A DNA stretch of 5,379 nt from Candidatus Omnitrophota bacterium (GCA_027065215.1 JAMOOT010000372.1:1-5379), one strand, 5' to 3'. Positions 1 through 5,379 are shown, counted from the first letter of the stretch. The notes: generated by a model from the letters alone, not told the origin. A program made the numbers and translations.

Positions 1-500
1 TTCTCCCAAGAGAAATCACACACTGATCTAATCTTTTCCTCCAACAACTGTCCCTCACACAGAACACAGACTGCCAAAGAACCCAACTCTCCAAGACCTA
101 ATTCTCCAAATATAGCCTGCCCCCTGGCAAACAACCAATCTCCCCACACTATTGCTGAAGATACTCCAAACCTACGATATAAACATTCTCTACCCCTCCT
201 ACTTTCATCCCCATCCATTATGTCATCGTGGATAAGGGAAGCAAGGTGAATCACTTCTGTCCCTAAACTTACCCGCTTAGCCAAATCCCACCAATCCCCC
301 CCTATAACCTTTCTGATTTCATCCCTAAGGGCTGAATAAGTGCAAAATATCATCTTCGATCGCAGAAACTTTCCCACCCATAGAGAAGAAATAAAGTTAT
401 TCTCCTGCTCAAGTTCAGGTAAGGGAATCCTTATTTCTTCCTTTAAATTAGCCTTTAACTCATCTAAGAAGAGAGCAAATTCCTTTTCAGTTCTTTCCAC
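1..500 (-). CDS. Polyprenyl diphosphate synthase, N-terminal part (cut by left edge)
   Basis: Trans-isoprenyl diphosphate synthase, which condenses allylic diphosphates with isopentenyl diphosphate to make a linear prenyl chain in the cytoplasm. The 166 visible residues hold the first aspartate-rich motif, HDDIMDGDESRRG (residues 91-103; DDxxD = D92, D93, D96), preceded by the conserved EVIH (H85). The usual GGKRxRP diphosphate-binding segment is present in altered form as VGKFLRSK (42-49). The second DDxxD lies outside the window. The fifth residue before the first Asp is a small Ala (A87), which in this family points to a long-chain product such as a quinone side chain or a carrier-lipid precursor; this is inference. 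The frame is open from an in-frame stop at 519-521. The only plausible start is GTG at 500, with GAGGGG about 10 nt upstream. It overlaps the end of trpD by 37 nt, suggesting translational coupling. Family assignment is firm; chain length is not. Confidence 0.9.
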   Translation of the reverse strand, partial: MERTEKEFALFLDELKANLKEEIRIPLPELEQENNFISSLWVGKFLRSKMIFCTYSALRDEIRKVIGGDWWDLAKRVSLGTEVIHLASLIHDDIMDGDESRRGRECLYRRFGVSSAIVWGDWLFARGQAIFGELGLGELGSLAVCVLCEGQLLEEKIRSVCDFSWE

Positions 501-1480
501 CTTTTCTCTACCCCTCTGTCACCCAAAAACTCCATTGTCATCAAAAATCCGTCCCTAATCGAACTTGCCTTACCTAACAAAAACAAAGCAAGAGATGCAT
601 TCATAGCGACCAAGACACGAAATCCCAAGCATTCTTTCCCTTGTAAGAAGGCAAGAAACTCCTCTTTGGCCTTCTCTACCGAAGAAGGGAAACAATCTCT
701 TTTGTGCAACTTATTCAACAATTTCTTATCAACCACATCTTCAGGAGAAAGATCAAGTGAATCCACTTGGCCATCCTTAACAACCTTCACCTGCAAATGG
801 GAAAATGGATGAAACTCATCTAATCCATCTTCTGAAGAAAAAACAAGCCCAGATCTTCCTAAGCGTCTTAGGACATTAACAAACATATCTAACAACGCCG
901 GAGAGGAAACCCCTATGATTTGATTCTTAACCTTAAACGGATTAGCCAATGGCCCAGCCAGATTAAACACGGTTCTTATCCCCAATTCCTTTCTCACTTG
1001 AGCAAAGGCCTTCATAGGTGGGAAAAAGAAAGGGGCAAACAGAAAACCAAAACCAACCCCTTCAAACAATGAAATACAATTTTCGGGGGAAATATCTTGT
1101 GGCCAACCCGAGAGAAAAAAGACATCTGCGCTTCCAAGTTTTCCACTTGCAGAACGATTCCCATGCTTGGCAACCCGATTGCCCATAGCCCATAGGGCAA
1201 TCGCCACTGCAGATGATACATTATATTTCAGTTTTCCTGACCCTCCCGTGCCACAAGTATCTATCGCATCGCAAGGCCCATAGTCTATTGCGCACAATCT
1301 ATAAAGGGCCTGCACAACCCCAAACAACACCTCCTCATCTATTCCCCGCACTGCCAAGGCAGCCAAAACCGCCCCTGCCTGAACTTGCGAAAACTGGCCA
1401 CCCACCACTCCCTCTATAAAAGAGGCCAAATCTGCGCTTGAAACCTCATCTTGATTAACTATCTTCCTTAACAGATGCAC
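464..1480 (-). CDS. trpD: Anthranilate phosphoribosyltransferase family protein (TrpD)
   Basis: TrpD transfers phosphoribose from PRPP to anthranilate, the second committed step of tryptophan synthesis, in the cytoplasm. The protein is 338 aa, normal for the family. An N-terminal helical region is followed by the PRPP-binding glycine loop CGTGGSGK (76-83), NVSS (87-90), KHGNRSASGKLGSADV (105-120), VRKELGIRTVFNLAGPLANP (162-181) and the metal-binding DE pair in DGLDEF (D221, E222). Two positions depart from the family pattern. The Asp of GTGGD is Ser81, and the HPAM segment, whose His contacts anthranilate in characterised TrpD, reads FPPM (F153). The start is GTG at 1480, with a strong GAGGAGGGG just upstream. 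It overlaps the DUF190 gene by 26 nt and the prenyl synthase by 37 nt. No other trp gene is in view. It is much closer to true TrpD than to the TrpD2/YbiB group, but its substrate is not certain. Confidence 0.88.
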   Translation of the reverse strand: MHLLRKIVNQDEVSSADLASFIEGVVGGQFSQVQAGAVLAALAVRGIDEEVLFGVVQALYRLCAIDYGPCDAIDTCGTGGSGKLKYNVSSAVAIALWAMGNRVAKHGNRSASGKLGSADVFFLSGWPQDISPENCISLFEGVGFGFLFAPFFFPPMKAFAQVRKELGIRTVFNLAGPLANPFKVKNQIIGVSSPALLDMFVNVLRRLGRSGLVFSSEDGLDEFHPFSHLQVKVVKDGQVDSLDLSPEDVVDKKLLNKLHKRDCFPSSVEKAKEEFLAFLQGKECLGFRVLVAMNASLALFLLGKASSIRDGFLMTMEFLGDRGVEKRWKELKRNLLSS

Positions 1481-1808
1481 TGTCCCCTCCTCGATATATC
1501 ATAACATTTGCAACCTCTAATGTAACCAATCCTTCTCTTATAAGCGGGTCTATCACTGCCAAAAAGCCCTCTATTTTTTCCCTTTCATCAACAATCTCTA
1601 CAACCACAGGCAGATCATCGCTGAGACGAACCAGTTTAGTAGAATGCACACGCTTATCAGTACCAAAGCCCATAATCCCTCGAAATACCGTTGCCCCAGC
1701 AATCCCTTCGTTATGAGCAAGGAGCACAATCTGCTCGTACAAAGGGCGGCCAGAAGGTGCCCGACTTGACTCGTTTAAAAATATACGCATCAAAATACCT
1801 TCACTCAT
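1455..1808 (-). CDS. DUF190 (COG1993) PII-like protein
   Basis: Small cytosolic protein of the DUF190/COG1993 family, which has a PII-like ferredoxin fold and often lies next to or fused with crcB; its molecular role is not established. The 117 residues show the family signature in order: MRIFLNES (7-14), GRPLYEQIV (20-28), GIAGATVFRGIMGFG (35-49), LPVVVEIVDE (66-75) and GLVTLEVANVMIYRG (93-107). The frame stays open upstream inside crcB, but the family begins at this point and the ATG at 1808 has AGGGGGT just before it. An alternative start is the in-frame ATG at 1790 with AAGG upstream. The gene starts 1 nt after the crcB stop codon and its 3' end overlaps trpD by 26 nt. A regulatory or ligand-sensing role in fluoride handling is inference from gene order. 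Confidence 0.9.
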   Translation of the reverse strand: MSEGILMRIFLNESSRAPSGRPLYEQIVLLAHNEGIAGATVFRGIMGFGTDKRVHSTKLVRLSDDLPVVVEIVDEREKIEGFLAVIDPLIREGLVTLEVANVMIYRGGDSASVKEDS

Positions 1809-1809
1809 A

Positions 1810-2199
1810 CTACCCCCTAATCCAAAATACCAATCCCTTTGCAAATACCAACCCCAAAAAACAGAGCAAAATAGCCAAGACATTATTTAACAATACATTC
1901 CCCACCGCATAAATAATCTCTCCATCTCTCAACAAAGAGACCGACTCAAAGGCAAAAGAAGAAAACGTAGTAAACCCACCCAATATCCCTATCAAAAAAC
2001 CCATTCTCATCTCAGATGAAATAGAAAACAAGGAATAAAATAATTCTGAAGAAACTCCAATCGCAAAAGACCCCAACAGATTAACCGCCAAGGTCCCCCA
2101 AGGGAAAGTAGGGCCCAATATAGAATATATCCAACCCGAGACCCAAAAGCGTAGAATTGAACCAATCCCTCCACCTAAAAACACCATCCAATAAGCCAT
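1810..2199 (-). CDS. crcB: Fluoride channel CrcB/Fluc
   Basis: Inner-membrane fluoride channel that lets cytoplasmic fluoride leave the cell; known members work as antiparallel dimers of a four-helix subunit. The 129 aa give four hydrophobic segments (about 2-27, 34-57, 66-89 and 96-125). The family signatures are present: GGGIGSILRF (9-18), WGTLAVNLLGSFAIG (34-48, with the pore Asn at N40) and GGFTTFSSFAFE (74-85). The last carries the TTFSSF segment with the two pore phenylalanines F79 and F82 and the loop that holds the central sodium ion in known structures. Only one copy is present, so a homodimer is expected. The ATG at 2199 directly follows the TAG of the DUF481 gene, with GGAG 7 nt upstream. 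No fluoride riboswitch core was recognised before the operon. Confidence 0.95.
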   Translation of the reverse strand: MAYWMVFLGGGIGSILRFWVSGWIYSILGPTFPWGTLAVNLLGSFAIGVSSELFYSLFSISSEMRMGFLIGILGGFTTFSSFAFESVSLLRDGEIIYAVGNVLLNNVLAILLCFLGLVFAKGLVFWIRG

Positions 2200-3087
2200 C
2201 TAAAAACTCCATTCCAACGAAGAAACAAACCTAATATCATTCTTTTTCCTATCTCCTTCTGGATCAGAAGAATATTCATCCAACAAGGACAACCTAACTG
2301 CCAATCCCTCTTTCAGAGGAAAACTTAAAGAGGTTTCTGATCGTAATCGATATGCACCATCTTCCAAGGAAGGATAAAACGTCATTAACTGTCTAAGGAT
2401 CGAACCAGAATCACACTTATGCTCTATCATTCCAGATATAACACTTACCAAACCATCCTCGTTCTCACTGCCATAGTAGTCAACCAACTCCCATCCTAAG
2501 GATGCCTCCAACATAAGTTTAGTAGGAAAGGTATCAGAAAACCAATATCCTAATCCAACCGAAGGAAGAGATCGCAACCTAACGCCTGCAAACCGATCAT
2601 GTTCTTCTTCTAACTTACCAAACCAATACCAAGACAAGGACTCTCCAAAACTATAACCTGACCTACCCATAAAGTACGCCTTCCTATCGTCCATTTCTCC
2701 ATCTGACGTTGAATAATACACTTGTGCCTTCAATGTCTTTTCCCAATCAATCCCTTTGTAGTTTACAAAAACGTTCCCATTAACTGAAACCGAATCAGTA
2801 TTTCCCTTTCGACGATCTACCCCAATAGAGACCTGTCTCTCTTTTTCTGTTAGCGATTCTGAACGCTTTTCTGCCTTTTCATCTTCGGTAGGCAATATAA
2901 GGTCGTCTTTATCCAGAACCAAACGCCCCAAAATCGGGTGTTCTACCACCCACTTATCCGTATCCTTATCTATAATCTTCACTGACAACACATCTCCATT
3001 CCTTAACTTTATAGAATCAGCAAACAAGGGAAAAGGAAGGAATAATATCCCCAAAAGCAGAACTAAGACAAGAAAAGACACCTTCAC
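2200..3087 (-). CDS. DUF481 family outer-membrane beta-barrel protein
   Basis: Predicted outer-membrane protein of the DUF481 (YdiY-like) family, whose function is not established. With the start chosen here it is 295 aa. A signal peptide (1-23) has basic K2, a long hydrophobic core and a likely cleavage after LFA. A small beta domain with IKLRNGDVLSVKIID (26-40) follows, as in many DUF481 proteins, then a charged linker (about 67-85). The barrel runs from about 86 to the end, with alternating strands, the segment LEEEHDRFAGVRLRS (159-173), GLGYWF (178-183) and the terminal EWSF, whose final Phe fits recognition by the BAM assembly machinery. The frame could begin 12 nt earlier at GTG 3099, but GAGGTGG lies 8 nt before GTG 3087 and would overlap the earlier start. 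The gene heads the operon and its stop abuts the crcB ATG. The link to fluoride is positional only. Confidence 0.85.
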   Translation of the reverse strand: MKVSFLVLVLLLGILFLPFPLFADSIKLRNGDVLSVKIIDKDTDKWVVEHPILGRLVLDKDDLILPTEDEKAEKRSESLTEKERQVSIGVDRRKGNTDSVSVNGNVFVNYKGIDWEKTLKAQVYYSTSDGEMDDRKAYFMGRSGYSFGESLSWYWFGKLEEEHDRFAGVRLRSLPSVGLGYWFSDTFPTKLMLEASLGWELVDYYGSENEDGLVSVISGMIEHKCDSGSILRQLMTFYPSLEDGAYRLRSETSLSFPLKEGLAVRLSLLDEYSSDPEGDRKKNDIRFVSSLEWSF

Positions 3088-3095
3088 AATGGCCA

Positions 3096-3102
3096 CCACC
3101 TC
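3096..3102 (-). promoter_or_regulatory. Ribosome binding site deciding the DUF481 start
   Basis: GAGGTGG sits 8 nt before GTG 3087. The two in-frame GTG codons further upstream (3099 and 3096) overlap or directly touch this site, so they cannot use it. The shorter protein also begins M-K-V-S-F, a more typical signal-peptide start. Confidence 0.65.
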
Positions 3103-3186
3103 ACAACTATACTACGATTACCCTGCCAATTCTTCTTGAAAATTTTATCAGACCACACCTAAAAAGCAAACCTCTAAAAAATGATA
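3103..3186 (-). other. Leader of the DUF481-crcB operon
   Basis: A transcript from the promoter at 3187-3215 would carry an untranslated leader of roughly 90-95 nt including the ribosome binding site. It contains two imperfect copies of TTTTTAGxGGT (3170-3180 and 3155-3165) and a weak AT-rich inverted repeat (around AAATTTTCAAGAAGAATT). I looked for the conserved fluoride-riboswitch core (GGNGAUGG near the 5' end and UGAUGACUCCUAC-like 3' part) and did not find it. No other riboswitch or clear terminator was recognised. Confidence 0.35.
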
Positions 3187-3215
3187 AATATAGGAAGGCA
3201 TAATATGTTGTCCAA
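3187..3215 (-). promoter_or_regulatory. Sigma70-type promoter for the DUF481-crcB-DUF190-trpD-prenyl synthase run
   Basis: Read on the minus strand, TTGGACA (overlapping 3209-3215) acts as a -35 box; TGGACA matches TTGACA at five of six positions. TATATT at 3187-3192 is the -10 box, matching TATAAT at five of six. The spacer is 16 nt (17 if TTGGAC is taken as the box). It lies in the 158-bp gap between the secreted-protein gene and the DUF481 gene and is the only good promoter seen ahead of the five-gene run. Transcription from upstream could add to it, as no strong terminator follows the secreted-protein gene. Confidence 0.55.
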
Positions 3216-3245
3216 ACCTATGGGACGAGACTATCCGGCCACTTT

Positions 3246-3659
3246 TTAATTAGGGACCAAAGTTATTGCAACACGAGCAGGTTTAAAGTTAACACCTGAT
3301 CTTGGAGAATTAAACCTAACTCTGACTTCATCATCCTCCGGTGTAACCACATATGTCCCTTGCTGCCCATTCCTATGCCACCTACCTACCCCTCTTACTG
3401 GCCGAATATCAAACGATCCTCCACGCAATTTAGTACACGACATCTTCCACCCGCTACCATTGGTCTCTAACCTTGCTGTTACTTCTACTCCGTCCTGAGA
3501 AGAATAAACTCTACCAACAGGCCGTTTAACAGCCACTCTGGCAGATTGAACTTGAGGGACTATTACCTTGATTCTTATTTGGCGGGTAATCGTCTTTGCG
3601 TTTGCCCCTGTGGCCCCCATCACCAGCGCCCCTATCAGGAGACCTGCCATCCATCTCAT
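3246..3659 (-). CDS. Small secreted basic protein, beta-rich, unknown function
   Basis: I do not recognise a named family. The 137-aa product starts with a classic Sec signal peptide: basic R2, a hydrophobic core with GLLIGALVMGATG (6-18), and a likely cleavage after ANA at residue 21. The mature part of about 116 residues is rich in Arg and Val and reads as alternating beta strands, for example RQIRIKVIVPQVQ (26-38), GVEVTARLETNG (57-68), VRVRFNS (112-118) and ARVAITLVP (128-136). It has one cysteine (C75, in WKMSCTK), so no internal disulfide is possible, and no lipobox. The strand order with an N-x-x-x-W turn in the middle loosely recalls small Ig-like or adhesin-type beta-sandwich proteins; this is a weak analogy. 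The ATG at 3659 has GGGGAGG 5 nt upstream and its own promoter. It probably acts in the periplasm, at the cell surface or outside the cell. Confidence 0.8.
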   Translation of the reverse strand: MRWMAGLLIGALVMGATGANAKTITRQIRIKVIVPQVQSARVAVKRPVGRVYSSQDGVEVTARLETNGSGWKMSCTKLRGGSFDIRPVRGVGRWHRNGQQGTYVVTPEDDEVRVRFNSPRSGVNFKPARVAITLVPN

Positions 3660-3699
3660 CTCAACCTCCCCGTTGGCCTCTCCTGTCCCTGCATCTGGA

Positions 3700-3727
3700 A
3701 GTATAATTTGACTTTTTAAAAAATCAA
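3700..3727 (-). promoter_or_regulatory. Sigma70-type promoter for the secreted-protein gene
   Basis: On the minus strand, TTGATT (3722-3727) as -35 and TATACT (3700-3705, five of six to TATAAT) as -10 are separated by 16 nt. The predicted transcript would start near 3692, giving a leader of about 33 nt that carries the GGGGAGG ribosome binding site at 3665-3671. The region around the -35 box is very A/T-rich, which would help promoter activity. Confidence 0.55.
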
Positions 3728-3739
3728 TAAAACGATTTC

Positions 3740-3752
3740 TTTTGAATCAAAA
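3740..3752. repeat. 13-bp palindrome upstream of the secreted-protein promoter
   Basis: TTTTGA-T-TCAAAA is a perfect inverted repeat with one central base, lying 12 bp upstream of the -35 box at 3722-3727. Its placement would suit an activator or repressor site, but short A/T palindromes arise easily by chance in such A/T-rich DNA, so the role is uncertain. Confidence 0.25.
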
Positions 3753-3761
3753 TTTGGGCAG

Positions 3762-3806
3762 AAAAAACCAACTTAACTTAGTTCTAACCAAAACAGCGAA
3801 TTAAGT
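3762..3806 (-). terminator. Possible weak terminator after recG
   Basis: On the minus strand, ACTTAATTC (3798-3806) can pair with GAACTAAGT (3776-3784) over nine positions with one mismatch, with a 13-nt loop. A run of six T follows at 3762-3767, about 8 nt after the stem. The stem is A/T-rich and the T-run is displaced, so it would be a poor intrinsic terminator. It is the best candidate in the gap after recG. Confidence 0.25.
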
Positions 3807-3981
3807 CTTAAACTGGATATGCAAAGATGGGGTATTTATCAACCTTCAAACAACACCTACAGAGGATTAAGATTAAAATTGAAACAAAAGTAAAATCAAA
3901 AGGTTCGGTCATTATCAGCAAACACATTCCTGCCGTTCACCGAAAACCAGTTCAACGATATATATCCGCTTCTACATCTAT

Positions 3982-5379
3982 TCAAGACATCAAAAAACTC
4001 CATATCTTACCTTTTCCCTTTTCAAGCATCGGATACACCTTTACCGCGCACCGTTTAGCTCGGGTTAATATCTCGAAATCTGTTATAGGATTACCAACTT
4101 TAAACTCAGTAGGGCCGTGTTGTCTCTCTCCCTTAAATTCTCCCGGTCCTCGCAATATCAAATCAACCTCAGATAACCTAAAACCATCAGTATATTTTAT
4201 AAATGCTCCAAGTCGTTTCTTGGTAGTCTCACTCTCTGTATCTGAAACAACAACACAGTATGACTCATGCTCTCCGCGACCTATCCTCCCTCTTAACTGA
4301 TGCAATTGAGAGAGGCCAAACCTTTCCGCATGTTCTATAACCATTACCGTAGCATTGGGGACATCTATTCCCACTTCTATCACTACCGTAGCAACCAATA
4401 TATCTATCTGCCCCTCATAGAATCTTTTCATTACTGCCTCTTTTTCTTGTGGGGGCAACTTTCCGTGAATTAGGCCAAGAGACAAATCAGGAAATATTTC
4501 CTTCTTCATCCTCTCATACATCTCCTCTGCCGCCAGTAGATCCACAGTATCGGATTCACTCACCAATGGATAAACCACATAGACCTGTCGACCTTCTTTA
4601 ACCTTCTCCCGAAGAAATTTGTACAATCTATCACGCTTATCTGATGTAATCCAAACTGTCTTTACGGGTTTTCTACCGGGAGGCAGGGAATCAATCACAA
4701 CCAAATCCAAATCCCCATACAAAGTCATAGCCAAAGAGCGCGGAATAGGTGTAGCCGTCATAACCAACAGATCAACCTCTGGGCACTTTCTTGCAAGATC
4801 CATTCTTTGCCGCACACCAAAACGGTGCTGCTCATCAATAATTGCAAGGCCAAGTTTAGCAAATTCCACATCAGATTGAATCAATGAATGGGTACCGAAT
4901 ACCAACAAAGGTTCCCCCTCCTTCAATCGCCTCAACAATCTTTGCCTATCCCTTTTCTTAGTCGATCCGGTAAGTAAAGCAACTGTATCCTCGGGGAACA
5001 AGGGGAGCGTTCGAGAAAAATGCTGTTGAGCCAAAATTTCAGTAGGAACCATAAAGGCAACTTGATATCCAGAACCCACAACCAAAGCCGCTAAGTAAAG
5101 CGCAACCACAGTCTTACCAGAGCCTACATCTCCTTGAAGAAGACAATTCAGCACTCTATTTTCTTTAAAATCAGAAAGCATCTGATTAATAGCAGACCTC
5201 TGTGCTTCAGTAAACTCAAATGGTAACTGGGAAATAAAATACTCCAAAACCGGATTATCTATTAATTGATAACTGCAGCGCCTCCCAGTTCTAACCTTTC
5301 GCTTGTTTTGTTCTATCTGCAGGGAAAAAAAGAAAAACTCTTCAAACACAATTCTGTCTTTGGCCTGTTTTAATTGCTC
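3982..5379 (-). CDS. recG: ATP-dependent DNA helicase RecG, C-terminal two-thirds (cut by right edge)
   Basis: RecG is a superfamily 2 helicase that reverses stalled forks and migrates branched DNA during repair. The visible 465 residues cover both motor domains. They carry FTEAQRSAI (56-64), the Walker A GDVGSGKT (83-90), PTEILAQQH (112-120), THSLIQ (163-168), the Walker B/motif II IIDEQHRFG (180-188), TATPIPRSLA (208-217), LPPGR (232-236), GLIHGKL (302-308), VATVVIEVGIDVPNA (329-343), QLHQLRGRIGRG (358-369) and the RecG-specific C-terminal LRGPGEFKGERQHG (409-422), the counterpart of GPGELLGTRQTG in E. coli. The N-terminal wedge domain, roughly 200 residues, lies beyond the window. The frame is open to the edge and reads in as EQLKQAKDRIVFEE, so the in-frame GTG at 5349 is not the real start. 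All key helicase residues are intact. The gene ends in TGA, followed by a 322-bp gap. Confidence 0.96.
   Translation of the reverse strand, partial: EQLKQAKDRIVFEEFFFFSLQIEQNKRKVRTGRRCSYQLIDNPVLEYFISQLPFEFTEAQRSAINQMLSDFKENRVLNCLLQGDVGSGKTVVALYLAALVVGSGYQVAFMVPTEILAQQHFSRTLPLFPEDTVALLTGSTKKRDRQRLLRRLKEGEPLLVFGTHSLIQSDVEFAKLGLAIIDEQHRFGVRQRMDLARKCPEVDLLVMTATPIPRSLAMTLYGDLDLVVIDSLPPGRKPVKTVWITSDKRDRLYKFLREKVKEGRQVYVVYPLVSESDTVDLLAAEEMYERMKKEIFPDLSLGLIHGKLPPQEKEAVMKRFYEGQIDILVATVVIEVGIDVPNATVMVIEHAERFGLSQLHQLRGRIGRGEHESYCVVVSDTESETTKKRLGAFIKYTDGFRLSEVDLILRGPGEFKGERQHGPTEFKVGNPITDFEILTRAKRCAVKVYPMLEKGKGKIWSFLMS

Larger units (their letters stand above)
3660..3981. other. 322-bp intergenic gap between recG and the secreted-protein gene
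   Basis: The gap holds the promoter, the palindrome and the possible terminator listed separately. I found no convincing protein gene in it on either strand: minus-strand frames after the recG stop close within a few dozen codons and lack ribosome binding sites. A plus-strand frame opening at 3827 runs on into the antisense of recG and looks accidental. The C-over-G bias of the plus strand is weaker here than in the genes. No tRNA or known small RNA was recognised. Confidence 0.6.

Noticed and set aside
340..558. Plus-strand 72-codon frame over the trpD/prenyl synthase junction
   Set aside because: It is antisense to two well-supported genes, with no family signal and no ribosome binding site.
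1213..1419. Plus-strand 68-codon frame inside trpD
   Set aside because: Antisense to conserved TrpD motifs; Pro-rich composition is what a purine-rich gene gives on its opposite strand.
464..1480. TrpD2/YbiB-type DNA-binding paralogue
   Set aside because: The sequence keeps the GTGG loop, KHGNRS and the DE pair typical of true TrpD, which TrpD2 proteins lack or alter strongly.
1809..1883. Longer N-terminus for the DUF190 protein (25 extra residues from 1883)
   Set aside because: The extension overlaps the crcB coding end, is Trp-rich and unlike the family, while the ATG at 1808 has a ribosome binding site and matches the family's N-terminus.
1691..1912. Plus-strand 73-codon frame across DUF190 and crcB
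   Set aside because: Antisense to two recognised genes, no motif and no ribosome binding site.
3088..3099. Earlier GTG start for the DUF481 gene
   Set aside because: The GAGGTGG ribosome binding site overlaps this codon and is ideally spaced for GTG 3087 instead.
3087..3245. Fluoride riboswitch ahead of the crcB operon
   Set aside because: The conserved GGNGAUGG and UGAUGACUCC-like segments were not found on the minus strand by eye; a covariance search would settle it.
3209..3245. Hairpin terminator after the secreted-protein gene
   Set aside because: Only a 3-bp GGA/TCC pairing was found around GGATAGTCTCGTCC and no T-run follows.
3827..4300. Plus-strand open frame of 157 codons beginning in the gap and running antisense to recG
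   Set aside because: No ribosome binding site before the ATG, low-complexity Lys/Ile-rich start, Ser/Pro-rich remainder with no domain, and two-thirds of it mirrors conserved recG codons.

Overview
The window comes from a bacterium whose genes here all lie on the minus strand. It is very likely a Gram-negative (diderm) species, because one gene encodes a DUF481-type beta-barrel outer-membrane protein with a signal peptide and a C-terminal phenylalanine. By eye the G+C content is in the low forties. The coding strand is strongly purine-rich: in sampled lines the plus strand has about three C for each G. I could not fix the genus. A thermophilic or deep-branching Gram-negative lineage would fit the tight gene packing, frequent GTG starts and purine loading, but that is only inference.

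Reading in the direction of transcription (right to left), the window opens with the 3' two-thirds of recG (DNA branch-migration helicase, cut by the right edge). A 322-bp gap follows, with a possible weak terminator, a 13-bp palindrome and a good sigma70-type promoter. Next is a small secreted, basic, beta-rich protein of unknown function (137 aa). A second promoter and a leader of about 95 nt precede a five-gene run with no real gaps: DUF481 outer-membrane protein, crcB (fluoride channel), a DUF190 PII-like protein, a TrpD-family phosphoribosyltransferase, and a polyprenyl diphosphate synthase cut by the left edge. The junctions are TAG|ATG, a 1-nt gap, a 26-nt overlap and a 37-nt overlap, so the five genes are probably one translationally coupled operon. 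The polyprenyl synthase is open at the left edge and its start had to be worked out by hand.

Functionally the run mixes a fluoride-export pair (CrcB with DUF190), an envelope protein, an amino-acid biosynthesis family enzyme and an isoprenoid enzyme. The TrpD homologue stands apart from any other trp gene in the window and differs at two usually conserved active-site positions (GTGGD reads GTGGS; HPAM reads FPPM), so its substrate deserves a check. I saw no CRISPR array, tRNA, rRNA, insertion sequence or recognisable fluoride riboswitch. No clearly new system is visible; the best leads are the divergent TrpD and the orphan secreted protein.
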